Assembly (NCBI GenBank): GCA_036365515.1
Contig: CM070877.1
Coordinates: 64,926,522-64,990,521 of the forward strand
Reading direction: 5' to 3'
Source: Torymus aiolomorphi
Lineage: Eukaryota > Arthropoda > Insecta > Hymenoptera > Torymidae
Length of the DNA stretch: 64,000 nt
Part shown: positions 24,287 through 36,099 of the stretch, piece after piece
Numbering within the stretch: the stretch's first letter is position 1
How the letters are laid out: each line of letters opens with the position of its first letter
The notes under the pieces: model-generated
Told to the model about the DNA's origin: nothing
The model's database searches: none
What the model saw: only the letters and a program-made list of their open reading frames with translations
Program-made: the position numbers and the translations under genes

Positions 24287-24396
24287 TGACGGAAAATAAT
24301 TCTTCGCCATTTCCCCCTCTCTCCGCATTACCTCTGTATTAACATATTGAGATTGTTACAGGTGCTGACGACGTAAAAGGACGCTTAGCCAAGAGG
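24287..24396 (+). repeat. 3' LTR of gypsy element 1, truncated
   Basis: It matches the start of the 5' LTR for about 110 bp, to gccaagagg, then gives way to the ttaga repeat tail of non-LTR element 1. The remaining ~590 bp of the LTR are not found on the far side of that element. Confidence 0.8.
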
Positions 24397-24662
24397 TTAG
24401 ATTAGATTAGATTAGATAATGTTTATTGCTATTCATTATGTTGAACAATAGACAAGATTTACAAATAGAGTTATTACAAAGAGAGTTTTTACAAAGAGTT
24501 AATACAAGTAGCGAGATATTAAGAATATTACGAATAGTGTAAATAGTTAAAAATACAAAAAAATAAATAAAACTAAAAAAAATATAGCACAAAATAAGAA
24601 GCAGATGTATGACGATGGATGGAATGATAATGACATGGGTGGGGCATAGTTTTTGGGCATTT

Positions 24663-27590
24663 TTACGCATCGGAGTTGAAGAGATGTTGATGAAGACATG
24701 ATTTGAAATAAGGAACAGAAGTGATATTGCGGATGTTTGATGGTAATGAATTCCAGAGATATGCAGAACTGATATGAAATGAGTTTTTCAGTGTCCCGGT
24801 ACTAAAGCTACGAATATCTAGGGGCTTCATTTCACCCCTGACAGGTCGAGTAGCAACCGCAAAATCAGAAAAGGCCAGTAGATAGGAAGGCGTAGCTGTA
24901 TTAAAGATTTTACGTAGTAAATTTGCAGCAAAATACTTCGCACGCGCTGCCGTAGTCAACCAGCCAAGCTCACGCCTGTAGCGAGTTATGTGCTCTCTTC
25001 GTTTTAAACCATAGATATAGCGGATACCTGAGTTGACAAGTTTCTGAAGTCTGTCGTTGACATCCTTTGAGAGATCATTGTACACAACGCAACAGTAGTC
25101 AATCATTGGAAAAAGAAGCATTTGAATTAGATGTTTACGCAGACGTAGGTTGGTGCTTTTCCTAAAATAATAGAGACGGTACATAAGAGCACGTACTCGG
25201 CGGCAAATATGCTCAGTATGCTCATTCCAGTTGAGCTTCGAGTCAAGCACCACACCCAGATTGTGCAATGAAGATTCGTAGACAACAGAGATGCCACCAA
25301 TATCGATGAAGCTTTTAGCTACAGAGGGGAGAGAGTTGATATATCGGGGAGTACCTATGACCATGGCTTTCGTCTTATCAACATTAAGCCTAAGACTGTT
25401 TAAGTTAGCCCAGTTTATGATGCGGTCTGCATTTGCACTCATCTTAGCTGAGAAATTGTCAAGCTCCTCAAGAGGACAGCTGATGTAAAGCTTAAGGTCA
25501 TCAGCATACATGATGTGGGAAACATCATGATCAAAATATAGAGGCAGATCATTAACGTAAATGGCAAAGAGCAGTGGCCCCAACACAGAGCCCTACGGTA
25601 CTCCGGTATTTAGCTTGAGAAACGATGAAAAATTGCCATTGTTGTCAACGACCGCTTGCTGACGACCAACCAAATATGACGCTAACCAATTGATTGTTGA
25701 TTTAGACAGACCATGCTCGAGTAATTTTTGTAGGAGCCTGACGTGACAGACAGAGTCAAAAGCCTTACTAAAATCGAATAGGAGAAGCAAAGTGACGTAT
25801 TTCCTATTAATACCAAGTCTAATGTCATCAGTGAGTTTAAGTAAGGCTGTTTGAGTGCTGTGTCCAGATCGAAAACCAATTTGAAGAGGGTTGAGAAGAA
25901 GCCTAGATTCTAAGTAACAAGATATTTGCTGGTATACTAGCCATTCAAGCGCTTTAGAAAGAGAGCACAGCAGGGATATTGGACGTAAATCATTCAAGCT
26001 ATTTGGGGTACTCACCTTGTTCAACGCAATTACAGAAGATTTCTTCCACAGTTGCGGAAAACAAGCTTCGCGTAGAGACTGATTAAAAATTTTACATATG
26101 ATAGGTGCAAGAAAAGGTAGTGCGAGTTGTATTACACGCTGTGGAATACCATCAGGTCCTCTAGCTTGCGTAGTAAAGTGATTTACTGCTTCACATATAT
26201 CAGAGTTTTGAAGCTCCTTGAATGTGAAACACTCAGCGTTGTTTGATGAGGCCATGGTACTGAGAAAGTCTGAAGCAGAGGGAGTCGAAGGGTCGTAAGA
26301 GAAGCTTCTTAAAATGTGCATTGAGCTGGTCGATGGAGAACGGCAATGATGCTGATTTTTTGGATCCTGTGATGCCCAAATGCTCAAGCTCCCGCCAGAT
26401 ATCCTTCGGATCAGTCAAGGTTGATAGTCGAAGATGATAGTAATTATTTCTGGCTTCCTCTATTGTACGATGAGCTAAATCGCGAGCTTCTCGGTATACA
26501 AGCAAATCATATCCACCACGAGACCTACGAAAACGTTTGTACAAACGATCTCTCTCCTTGATTAAGTCGCGATGTTCTGACGTAAACCATGGATGCCTAT
26601 TTTTTCCAGGTGTAATAGTTTTGACCGGGGCGAGAGCATTGATAGCAGAAGTTACGTTGGTTTGCAAGATAGAGACACATTCATGAAGGGAAGTCGACTC
26701 AGCTACAGACCAGTCCAGACCTCTCAGATAATCAATAAGAGACTCGGCGCTAATGGCATTATAATCACGAAAAGTGAAAGATAGTGATGAGGGTTTCGGG
26801 GTCTTAAGCGTAAGTGTAGCAGTAATTAAGTCATGACCGTTAATAAATGGTGACTCAGTCTTCCAAAAATCCAATATGCGATCTTGCTCATCTACTAAGC
26901 AAAGATCCAGCCAGGTGTCGGAGGTAGGTAGGTAGGTTTGTGGTGAGTTGCACCGTACGGAATGTTGTGAAGTCCATTCTATGCGATGAACTTACGAATG
27001 AAAATCGCATCATCAGAGAAGCAGAGCTGATCTGCGTTAAAATCGCCAAGAATAATCTTCGTGCTGTAGTTATGCATGTGTGTAGTAATTTTTTCTATCA
27101 AATCCGTATCTTTGAGAAAAGGAGCATGTGGGGGGCGATAGACTACAGCGACGAAAAAAGGTGGATGACCTTTAACCGTTACTTCACAGAAGAGATATTC
27201 TGGCTTAACTGGTTTACCAGTCCAGACCCCATCTGATGAGCAGAGGACAGTGGCAGAAATAGAATTGTGGATAAAGAGTGCAACACCACCACCGTTCTTA
27301 TTACGATCGCACCGAAAGAGAACGTATTCATTTAAGTAGACAATATTGCTGTAATCAGCTTCAGAATAGAGCCAGGTCTCAGTAACGGCTATTATATGAA
27401 AAAAGGTGTGAGTCGACAGAAAATGATTAATCATTCCCATATGGCCTCTTATGGAATTAGCATTAAAGTGACAGACTCTTAGGCCTTCATTCTGTGACCC
27501 AGAAAGACTCGATGTGCGTGAAGATGGAGAGTGAGTAGGGATGAGATGAACGCGGTTGAAGGAATGACGATGAGATGAGTCTATGCTAAA
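24663..27590 (-). pseudogene. ORF2 of non-LTR element 1: endonuclease and reverse transcriptase
   Basis: Endonuclease: VCHFNANSIRGH (about 27475), VTETWL, GGGVALFI, VAVVYRPPHAP, ILGDFNAD (about 27045). A frameshift lies between 26979 and 26874, and another near 26300. Reverse transcriptase: QARGPDGIPQRVIQL, RPISLLCSLSKALE, GFRSGHSTQTALLKL, LFDFSKAFDSV, then GVP followed by a TAG at 25590-25592 where GVPQGSVLGP is expected (Gln to stop), then MYADDLKLYI. The catalytic ADD is intact. The thumb and C-terminal domain run to 24663. Its upstream end has no ATG and overlaps the ORF1 stop, so ORF2 was probably made by reinitiation. Three lesions make it non-functional. Confidence 0.85.
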
Positions 27591-28759
27591 AAATTATTGA
27601 GCTCTTCAATAGATGAGATGACAGTTGCATGATCTTCTTTCTTCTTCTTGATGTAGATACGTCCACTACGCACATAAGTGAATCCTTTCTTTTTTGCTTC
27701 AGTTCGTGCTAGTGAACGGAGTCGATGTAATTCTGCAGGAAGCAATTCGTTAATGTTGATCAGTGATGATGGTAAGGGTGTTGTTATTTTTGCTTGTTCA
27801 AGCAGTTCAACACTGAGCTGCGACGAGTGTAGTTTTCCCATTTTTATTTTTGCATGAATGAGATTCAGCATCAGATCGGGCGATGATAGGCGAACAATGA
27901 TTGGTAGAGAGTTAGTTTTTGTGTGATTGAGCATGTCTGACAGACTAGAGTCAGTAGTAGCATCCGATGAGGAAGTGGATGGTAGATGCTCAGTTGTTGT
28001 TTTGCTATACATGCGGCATAAATGCATAATGCCCCGTTCCAGGAAACCAGGATCGAGAACTTTAAGCGCTGCAAATACAAGGCCTTTCAGAGACGATGTT
28101 TCAATTGTTGTTGGAAGTCCTGTAATCACGAGCTCGTTGGCAGCGTTGCGTTGCAGGGTAGAAAGATTTTGCACATCCTGCTCCAGTTTCTTCAAACGGG
28201 TATTAGCAGGAACATCAAGAGCAGGCGGAGCTTGATTAGCTGTAGTGAGAGCAGCAACCTGTTGACGAAGGCTCAGCTGCTCAGTCTGCACCTGTGAAAT
28301 GGCTTCTTCCGCCGCCGATAGTCGCGTCACAAGACCTGGTAACACATCCAGAGACGATAGCCTTTCCTCTATGTTTGTGATAGCTGTTGAAAATTCCCCT
28401 AGCCTGGCGTCAATGGTTGAGCTCAGCGTATTCATGCTGCCCTCAAGGTTTTCTAGCCTGGTAAGCTTTTCGAGGATCAGCTGAAGAGGATCGCTTGACG
28501 GTACAATATTACTCCCATTGAGTGACTCATGTCTTTGCTTATCAGTGTTTGCCGCGCTACCCCCAATCAGTGAATCATTTCTTTGCTTATTTGCATTTGC
28601 CACATAAATGCAAGCACGACATGCACTAATAAGCTTGTTTGCTTTGTTATGAATCTGCTTGAAAGTCGTGCAATTAGGATGGAAGTTGCTATTGCAGTGG
28701 TCACATGTAGTATATTTAGTTTTTATACTTTTGTTGCAACCACGACAGATAATGTCCAT
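27581..28759 (-). CDS. ORF1 of non-LTR element 1: PHD-like finger, coiled coil, RNA-binding
   Basis: This 392-residue protein starts at MDIICRGCNKSI and has no internal stop. The N terminus carries a PHD-like zinc finger (CRGC ... CDHCNSNFHPNC ... CRAC, residues about 4-48). Next comes a Ser/Asn-rich linker, then a heptad-rich coiled coil (about residues 95-190), and a C-terminal region ending in TEAKKKGFTYVRSGRIYIKKK, which resembles the C-terminal domain of L1-type ORF1 proteins. Its likely role is to bind the element RNA as a trimer. The start is chosen at the Met before the zinc finger; an upstream in-frame Leu/Ile/Phe-rich stretch to 28816 is probably not translated. The stop at 27581 overlaps the start of ORF2. 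Confidence 0.75.
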   Translation of the reverse strand: MDIICRGCNKSIKTKYTTCDHCNSNFHPNCTTFKQIHNKANKLISACRACIYVANANKQRNDSLIGGSAANTDKQRHESLNGSNIVPSSDPLQLILEKLTRLENLEGSMNTLSSTIDARLGEFSTAITNIEERLSSLDVLPGLVTRLSAAEEAISQVQTEQLSLRQQVAALTTANQAPPALDVPANTRLKKLEQDVQNLSTLQRNAANELVITGLPTTIETSSLKGLVFAALKVLDPGFLERGIMHLCRMYSKTTTEHLPSTSSSDATTDSSLSDMLNHTKTNSLPIIVRLSSPDLMLNLIHAKIKMGKLHSSQLSVELLEQAKITTPLPSSLININELLPAELHRLRSLARTEAKKKGFTYVRSGRIYIKKKKEDHATVISSIEELNNFLA

Positions 28760-30083
28760 CTCGTTTTGTGTATCAAACGCATGAAAGATAAATATGATAA
28801 ATAATGAGAGATACAAAACCCAAAACTAGAGTCTACAACACGAAAGTTAAAAATGATAGAATGAGCTGAAGCGTGAAAAATGAAAAATGAAAAATGAAAT
28901 GCTCGAGATAGTGTCAGTTTATGAAAACGAGATGCAAGAGTCAATAATTAATATAAGCGCAACAATCACAAAAAAATCACCGGTATAAAAGGCCGCTGCA
29001 GTTTTACAGACACACAGTTATGAACAAATACAAGAAAAAACAGGCAGGTCGGCAACGCAGGAGCCTTTTACACCCGTTTACACAGTAGTATAAAACGGAA
29101 GCAGTCAGACTTAAAAAAAAAAATATCAAACGTATAACTATTAAGTTAAAAACTATAGAGCGGCAGAAATAGTAGTTATTAAATATAATAATAAAAAAGG
29201 TGACATTTTGAAAATGGAAGAGCGAGCGGCTAGATAGTTATAAACAATTAGTTGATTAAAAAAGACTTGAACACTATGCAATATACATAAAAATAAACGG
29301 AAAAATAAATAAAAGAAAAACGAAAATAATTGTACAAAAACGCAGTTTACCTACTTAAGTTTAATAAAATTAAAAAAAAAAAAAACAAACGCATGTCAAA
29401 CAAACTAAAAGCAATTAAAATCGAGTTATGTAGCAGTGGTCGGCAAGGTAGATCGCGGGTAAATGACCAAGCACAAGCGCTCGCGCTGCGCGAGGTGTGT
29501 TGCGCAAGACGACAAACAAAACGCTGGCTCACGCAAAAAGAAGAATGCCTATAGGCATAAAACAGCTGATGAAAGTGGTGAGCAAGGCAGCATATGCTGA
29601 CGCACACAGCTGGTCTTATCCCCTCAGTTGATTAAATGCAGGTATAGCGGGACGACATAGCAAGTAGCGAGGCAGCAAGCAGAAACCTGACCGGACAGCG
29701 ACCGGTACACTGCGTATAATGCAGCGTATGGGTTGCGGCGGTGCAGTGGTGCAACGGTGCTGCGACGGGTGCCGTCGCAGTGTTATGTAGCGGTCCCAAA
29801 GAGGAGTAAAGCTGACGGCGCGGTGAGCTGCAGTTGTGTATGCTGAGTGTGTTGCGTGTGCTGAGTGCTTGACGTGTTGAGGTTAGGGCGTCTACGTGTA
29901 AAGGAAAAGGTCCCCGGCACATAAAGCTGGAGCGCGATGCCTCCAGTTTTTGGGCTGGGAGCTTGAGTGCCGCCTGGGGCTCCTTTTCCTGCAATGATTT
30001 GACTCCGAGGAGTAAAAACTTTATTAGAGATGCTGCAATAATGCGAGAACTCAAGCAGAACACGTCTACACTTACCGCCAAAA

Positions 30084-30087
<4 letters not shown>
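28760..30087 (-). other. probable 5' UTR/promoter region of non-LTR element 1
   Basis: About 1.3 kb upstream of ORF1 without a plausible gene. The part 28960-29400 is A-rich; 29560-30060 is GC-richer, which would suit an internal promoter. The 5' border is set only by the GA repeat at 30088. Confidence 0.5.

Positions 30088-30160
<73 letters not shown>
30088..30160. repeat. (GA)n microsatellite
   Basis: An almost pure GA repeat of about 70 bp. It separates non-LTR element 1 from Penelope copy C. Confidence 0.95.
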
Positions 30161-30163
<3 letters not shown>

Positions 30164-32640
30164 GTATTTCGAAATTCTTAGAAGCTTAGATTTTTATATT
30201 GAAGACTCATCTGAAGAATCGAATAAATTACGTGGTGAGTTGATTAACTGTGTGAATTCTTTTGCTAAAAAGAAATTGCATTTATTACATTCCGACGCAA
30301 CAATTATGAGTAAAATCTCAGCAACTGATAAATTTGGCAAGGAAAATAAAAACATTTTATTTACCAAAGCGGACAAGGGAAACGTCACAATTGCAATCGA
30401 TAAAGAAAATTACAATAAAAATGTTCTTGATGTTCTTTCAGATAATAAATATTACGAACAACTGTCTAAAAATCCTCCTAATACACTCAAAAAGTCGGTT
30501 GATTTATTAACTAAAAAGTGGATTAACCTTGGTGTATGCAACTTCGATTCTAGCTTTGACATTTTAAGAAATAATGATAAGAATACTGATTTGGCTCGTG
30601 CTTACGGGTTAATTAAGATTCATAAAAAAGATTTACGAGTTAGAATTATTGTATCAACAGTTAACTCGCCCACTTATAAATTGGATTAAGCTATTTCTAT
30701 GTTTTTCACGAAGTATTTGCCCAAACCCAAATCATCTCTTAAAAACGCTTACGAATTGTTAGACACAGTTTCAAAAATTAATGTTCCAGATGACTATAGA
30801 TTAGTTTCCTTTGATGTTGCATCTTTATTTACGAACATAAATATCGACTTAGTGCTAATGGGGATCAGGCGAAAATGGAAATATTTAAAATGCAGAACCA
30901 ATTTAAGTCTACAAGAGTTTCTCGATGGGATTATTTTTCTTATGTTTTCCACATATTTCAAATTTGATGGCAAGTACTTTAAACAAACTCATGCTGCCCC
31001 CATGGGTGGTTGCTCTAGTCCATGGTTTGGCGAATTAGCTCTTGAATGTCTAGAACTCTATTGTCTTAGTGTTGTAAAAAATAGTGTTTTCTTTTATAAA
31101 CATTATGTAGATGATTGTATATTGATTATTAAGGAAAATGATATTGACCGATGTTTATGTGAATTTAATGAATACAATGAATATCTGGAATTCACGATGG
31201 AAAACGAAGAGAACAGAGCTATTAATTACTTAGAAATGTCGTTAATAAGAGAAGGTAATAAAATTATTTCAAATTGGTATAGAAAAAATGCATATTCTGG
31301 AAGATTTGTCCACTTCGACTCTCATTACCCTTTATCACAAAAAAGAGCGATTGTTTATAGTCTGGTAGATAAAGCTGTTAATCTATCGCACACTTAATTT
31401 CATGAACAAAATCTAAACATTGTAAAACAACTGCTTATTGAGAATGGTTATCCATTGAAATTTATCAATGAGGGCATCCAACGTAGGTTATCATTTAACA
31501 AGAAATCACAAGCTGGCACAAATGATACTAACATCGCGGATAACAATAGAAAATCACTTGTCGTAATACCATACATTAAAGATCTCAGTTATAAATTAAA
31601 ATCGATCCTCTCACGTAATAGTTATAGGGTGATATAAAAACCAATCAACAAACTTACCAAATATATTAAATTAGGTAAAGATAATGTGGATAAGTTAAAT
31701 AAAAGTGGTGTTGTTTATTATGTTAATTGTGCTGATTGTAAAATGTCATACATTGGACAAACATAAAATTAATTTTGATAACGTTAAAATTATGGATTGC
31801 GAAAATTATAAGAATAAAAGATTGTTTTCCGAGATGTTACATATTTATATTACTCATGATAATATGAATAGACAGTTGGATACCATTAAACTAAAAAATT
31901 GTTATAAAACTACAGTCGATATTGTAAGTAGATTAACCAACACTTGTAATAAACCGAATAATGCCACGAATTCACGTCGATTGCCGAATAGAGAATAATT
32001 GCTCATTGGTTGGCGCGGCTCTGACACGTTTCCTCCTATATGAATTTCCGATCTCCACTACCTTTTTCTTCCCCCTGAGGTGCCCGACACTCCTATTGTC
32101 CATCCTGATAGTGAGTGCGTAACATTCAGGGGAAAACTGTCTTTTGATACCTTGCATATAAGATGACCATAGTACCTTTTTACAACATGTGAGTTTGTTG
32201 TTTTCATTATCGGTTCATAGGTATTTCTGTTTTTTTTTTGTCCTAAAACTTTATTTATTCGTCCAGGTACTATATTACAAGTGGTGGTGATCTAAAAAAA
32301 AAGTATCACCCCTGTTTAGCGAAAATGTTTTTGACATGTAACACCCGCGCAAGGACTATACTGTAAAAATTGTTATAATTTAGAATGGTAAGAAATATTT
32401 CGTTTTGTTTGAAAACGTCCAAATTGTAATTTCTGTTATGTTATAATACTTTAAAAAATTTTTTTGTATGTTCTTGCTTCTTAGCCTTGAGAAGAGGAGT
32501 AAATCACACTCCCGAAACGTCGATATTTTATTAATAAAATTGCTCAAAAGGATCTACGGTGTTTGAGAAAAATTTGTTCAACTGCACCTTCCAGTAAACA
32601 TAATATTTGAACGTGAGCAGCTCGAGAGGGCATCAACCTT
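30161..32640 (+). mobile_element. Penelope-like element copy C, most complete
   Basis: This copy holds most of the polymerase, the endonuclease remnant and the full 3' tail (31990-32640). The tail is shared with copies A and B. The 5' end is cut at the GA repeat. The element would encode one protein with reverse transcriptase and GIY-YIG domains. Confidence 0.85.
30200..31998 (+). pseudogene. Penelope-like reverse transcriptase/GIY-YIG protein, three in-frame stops
   Basis: The frame is open from EDSSEESNKLRGELINCV (about 30200). Visible blocks are ILFTKADKGNVTIAID, ARAYGLIKIHKK, VSFDVASLFTNI, HAAPMGGCSSPWFGELALE, the catalytic YVDDCILIIKEND (about 31100-31140) and SYKLKSILSRNSYRV. Three TAA codons, at 30687-30689, 31395-31397 and 31635-31637, interrupt a single frame, so they are point changes rather than frameshifts. 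The GIY-YIG domain has SYIGQT followed directly by KHKINFDNVK: about 100 bp with the catalytic RINEHK block are deleted, and the frame changes there. It is dead, but its catalytic polymerase box is unchanged. Confidence 0.85.
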
Positions 32641-33678
32641 TACTTGTAGATTTCTCAACTTTTTAAGAGACTACCCGTATGGAAAAAGAAATGTATGAAA
32701 CCGTACACGACCGTACAGAACTGTATAAAAACGTATAAAACTGGATCTAAACATTGGTTTTTGGACAACTTTATACGTTTTAATAAGTTTTGATTCGTTT
32801 TAATACGGTTTCATACGGTTTCTAACTTTTTAATACAGTTTTCTACGATTTGCAACTATTTTATACAATTTCATACGGTTTTTTGCGTTTTATAGAATTT
32901 ATTAAACATAAGAAACGTAAGAACGTAATTGCGTTTTTATAAACATAAAAACATCATTTATGTATTGATTTTTCTATTTATTTTTTTATTTTGTATGAAA
33001 ATGTATTAGACTGTATAAAAATGTATAAAACCGTATGAAAATTTAATAAATTTGAGAAAATCTACGGAAATATACAGAAATATACATTTTTATACGGTTT
33101 CCTATGTTTTATTACATTAAGTTTTTTACAAAATTGACATGGAAGAATTTCTGAATTGTAAGAAAATGTCTGAAAATGTATTAAACTGTATAAAAATGTA
33201 TAAAAATGTATAAAACCGTCTAAAATGTGTCCAAAAAACAATAGAGAGGTTCATTTTTATACGTTTTTATACGTTTTCCTACGGTTTCATAGATTTATTA
33301 TTTGCATACGGATATATAAGAATAGAAAAATTAAAAATAAAAAAGGGAAAAAATATTTGCAGCTTTTGGCAGAGTTAAATATCAGCTGCTTTATACAGTT
33401 CTCTTTTAGATTATATACAAGAAAAGACAGCATGGATATTGACTTAATTTGTTGAAGTGGATGAATGCTTCTTAAACACGATTCCAAAATATTTCAAATA
33501 AATATCAAAGACTTGCACGGGTACTAGATCTAATAATCATACTACTGCATCACAACCAGCTAGCTAATTAAAATATTGATTGCAGATTCAAAAAGTAGCC
33601 ATTACAGTGATTTATATTATGGTTTCATGCTTATATTTAAATTAAAAAAGGTTACAATTTCTGACATATTAGTTATAT
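32641..33678. other. non-coding DNA with a TATA-like motif array, no gene seen
   Basis: 32680-33300 is covered by the motif array listed separately. 33301-33678 is AT-rich without recognisable content. Confidence 0.5.
32680..33300. repeat. dense array of gtataaaa/ttttatac motifs in both orientations
   Basis: The 9-11-bp motif cgtataaaac, with its complement gttttatacg and close variants, occurs more than 25 times in 620 bp. Blocks in one orientation (32690-32740, 33000-33045, 33175-33220) alternate with blocks in the other (32765-32890, 33090-33110, 33255-33295). Spacing is often 10-12 bp. It is not a clean tandem repeat and encodes nothing obvious. Confidence 0.7.
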
Positions 33679-35125
33679 GGGAGTGTCCAGCAGAAACGGG
33701 CCACCGAGCGCGCGCGGTGCCTTTTTTCGCGTAAAAGGCGCTCTGCTTAACTCGTTCATAATCGTATGCTGCGTCTTTGAAAAAAAACCAAGGACCTATA
33801 TCGATAGATTTTTTCCTGCTCTTTCCAATGGTGCCATTGTTTTTATTGGGAAACGCTTTCTTCCGGACGAAAACTTGAGTTGAATATTAAAAGCCATTTT
33901 TCTCAAAGTATATCATGTTTTTTTCAAAATAAACTACACCATTGGAAAGCACAACTCTTAAGCTTCAAAACCCTATCTTGGAGAAGTTGGAGAAATAAAG
34001 GGTTTAAAAGTAACAACATGAAAAAGACAGCGACGAGGGTCCGCGCGAGCCCCTCGCGCCCGTGCGTACGGCACGTTTAAGTGCACGCTCTATTCAATTC
34101 GCTAATAATCGTGTACCAAGTCTCTGAAAAAAGAACTAAGGACATATATCGATAGATTTTTTCCTGCTCTTTCCAATGGTGCTATTATTTTTATTCCGAA
34201 ATGCTTCTGTTCGGGATTAGTACCCGAAGTTTGTTATATAAATGAACAAAGTTCATTGTAATATTATACTAACTGTTACAACTAGATCCACAAAATTATG
34301 TCCACGCATTGGCATTGTAAGTTACAAAACATTTTATATTTACAAAAAAGAAAGGGCGAAATAGCACATCGCGTGTATTAATCCGCCCTTGAGCATAGCG
34401 TAAAAAGTTCGGACAGCCGCTGTCTTTTTGATCTTACTATTTTTGAACTTTTCATGTTTCAACTTAAAAATATAATATTTTATAGTTTAAGACTTGTACT
34501 TTTGAAGAATATAATTCATTTTGAAGAAAAGACTGATATTTTATTGAAAAAATAGAGTTTAAACATTCAAATGGAATTTTCAACTAGAAGGAAGCATTTC
34601 GGAATAAAAATAATAGCACCGTTGAAAAGAGCGGGAAAAAATCTATCGATCTATGTTCTTAGTTCTTTTTTCAGAGACTTGGTACACGATTATTAGCGAA
34701 TTGAATAGAGCGTGCACTTAAACGTGCCGTACGCACGGGCGCGAGGGGCTCGCGCGGACCCTCGGCGCTGTCTTTTTCATGTTGTTACTTTTAAACCCTT
34801 TATTTCTCCAACTTCTCCAAGATAGGGTTTTGAAGCTTAAGAGTTGTACTTTCCAATGGTGTAGTTTATTTTGAAAAAAAAAAACATGATATACTTTGAG
34901 AAAAATGGCTTTCAATATTCAACTCGAGTTTTCGTCCGGAAGAACGCGTTGCGCAATAAAAACAATGGCGCAATTGGAAAGAGGAGAAAAAAATCTATCG
35001 ATATAGGTCCTTGGTTTTTTTTTCAAAGACGCAGCATACGATTATGAGCGAGTTAAACAGAGCGCCTTTTACGCGAAAAAAAGGCACCGCGCGCGCTCGG
35101 TGGCCCGTTTCTGCTGGACGCTCCC
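33679..35125. mobile_element. 1.45-kb element with ~530-bp terminal inverted repeats
   Basis: The left arm 33679-34207 and right arm 34591-35125 are inverted copies, beginning GGGAGTGTCCAGCAGAAACG on the left and GGGAGCGTCCAGCAG on the right arm's complement. ATAT flanks both ends (33675-33678 and 35126-35129), a possible 4-bp target duplication in an AT-rich site. Each arm contains an internal direct duplication about 350 bp apart (ctatatcgatagatttttt block). The 380-bp centre encodes nothing recognisable. It is a non-autonomous DNA transposon of unknown superfamily. Confidence 0.8.
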
Positions 35126-36099
35126 ATATATTATATGACATGGTTTAATTCAAAATCATTGCTTTGTTAAATCCAGATATCAATCGACAAATTCTATTTG
35201 AAAATAAAATTACATTTCAATATATGTATGAAATTCTTGAATAAAAAAACACTTTTTTACTTACTAGGAGATGCTCAGAGATCCGGAACCTCAATTTTCT
35301 TTAAACTCGCAGAGGTTGATGGTAACACCTCACAATGGAACTTTGTACAGTTGTAGACCCTAACGCATTCCCTGAAAAAAGTTACAACTATTCTGATTTA
35401 CCAAAAAAAGGGAAAATTAAAGCAATATTTAATGTATTATTATTACGTTAATTATGTCAAATATAAAGATATAAGTCAACTTATTCATTTAAAAAAATGT
35501 TATTACCTGAACATATTCAATTTCATGCGATATTTCTATTATTTTTGTTTTGTGCACCTCCAATGTTAAATCCATTGTTTGTGCTACAATAAAAAAATAT
35601 CCAATGACTTAAACTGTTAAAACATGCATAATTTAAGTAAGATATAAAGATTGAAGTCAAATTATACATTTAAAAATATTTGATTAGCTGAATATATTCA
35701 ATTTCATGCGATATTTGTATTATTTCTTTTTTGTGCATCCAATGTTAAATAAAAATACCAGCTTCTTTCCTCTTCTCATAAGGGCATTTGATAGTATACA
35801 ATTCTATTTTACTTTGAAAACAATAAAATGTTTTTGGCGGTAAATTAAGAGGATTGGTATTTAAAATTCAAATAATCCTCTTTTCTCGATTCTATTACTG
35901 CTTCCTGGGTGATGAGGTTGTCTGCTTCCGCATCCTAGACAGAAGAAGAAAAACATACACAAAGAAGCATATAAAAAGTGAGTCATAGTATGTTTACAAA
36001 GTTTTCTCAAATAATTTTCAGGTTACACATACTTATCTGGTAAAGACTGTCCCGGTGATGCTCCTTTTGCTCCATGAACTGTAGCAGAAGTAACTCATG
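35126..36099. other. intergenic DNA, no clear gene
   Basis: A ~65-bp segment (tattcaatttcatgcgatat) is repeated at 35510-35570 and 35690-35750. On the minus strand, 36020-35890 looks like two short exons around a GT-AG intron (gtatgtg ... ttctgtctag near 36032-35935). I cannot say which protein they came from; they may belong to the neighbouring gene fragments. Confidence 0.45.

Larger units (their letters stand above)
16402..24396 (+). mobile_element. Ty3/gypsy LTR retrotransposon 1, decayed
   Basis: The order 5' LTR (16402-17101), primer site, leader, gag, protease, reverse transcriptase, RNase H, integrase, purine-rich tract and 3' LTR start (24287) is that of a Ty3/gypsy element. It sits in a Penelope copy. 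Gag and pol carry several frameshifts, and the 3' LTR is cut after about 110 bp by non-LTR element 1, so it cannot move on its own. I see no envelope-like frame between the integrase end (24046) and the 3' LTR. Confidence 0.85.
24397..30087 (-). mobile_element. non-LTR retrotransposon 1 (Jockey/CR1-like)
   Basis: Read on the minus strand, it has a 5' leader (about 30087-28760), an ORF1 with an N-terminal zinc finger, an ORF2 with apurinic-type endonuclease and reverse transcriptase, a short 3' UTR, and a terminal microsatellite of ttaga units on the plus strand (24397-24417). There is no RNase H domain. The clade is uncertain; an L1-like ORF1 plus a microsatellite tail fits the CR1/L2 group. 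It landed in the 3' LTR of gypsy element 1. Confidence 0.8.

Noticed and set aside
24397..24417. telomeric TTAGG-type repeat
   Set aside because: The unit is TTAGA, the run is short, and it lies at the 3' end of a non-LTR element, so it is that element's tail.
33880..34915. matching ~65-codon frames in the two arms of the long-TIR element
   Set aside because: They are the same non-coding arm read twice in mirror orientation; no other sign of a gene.
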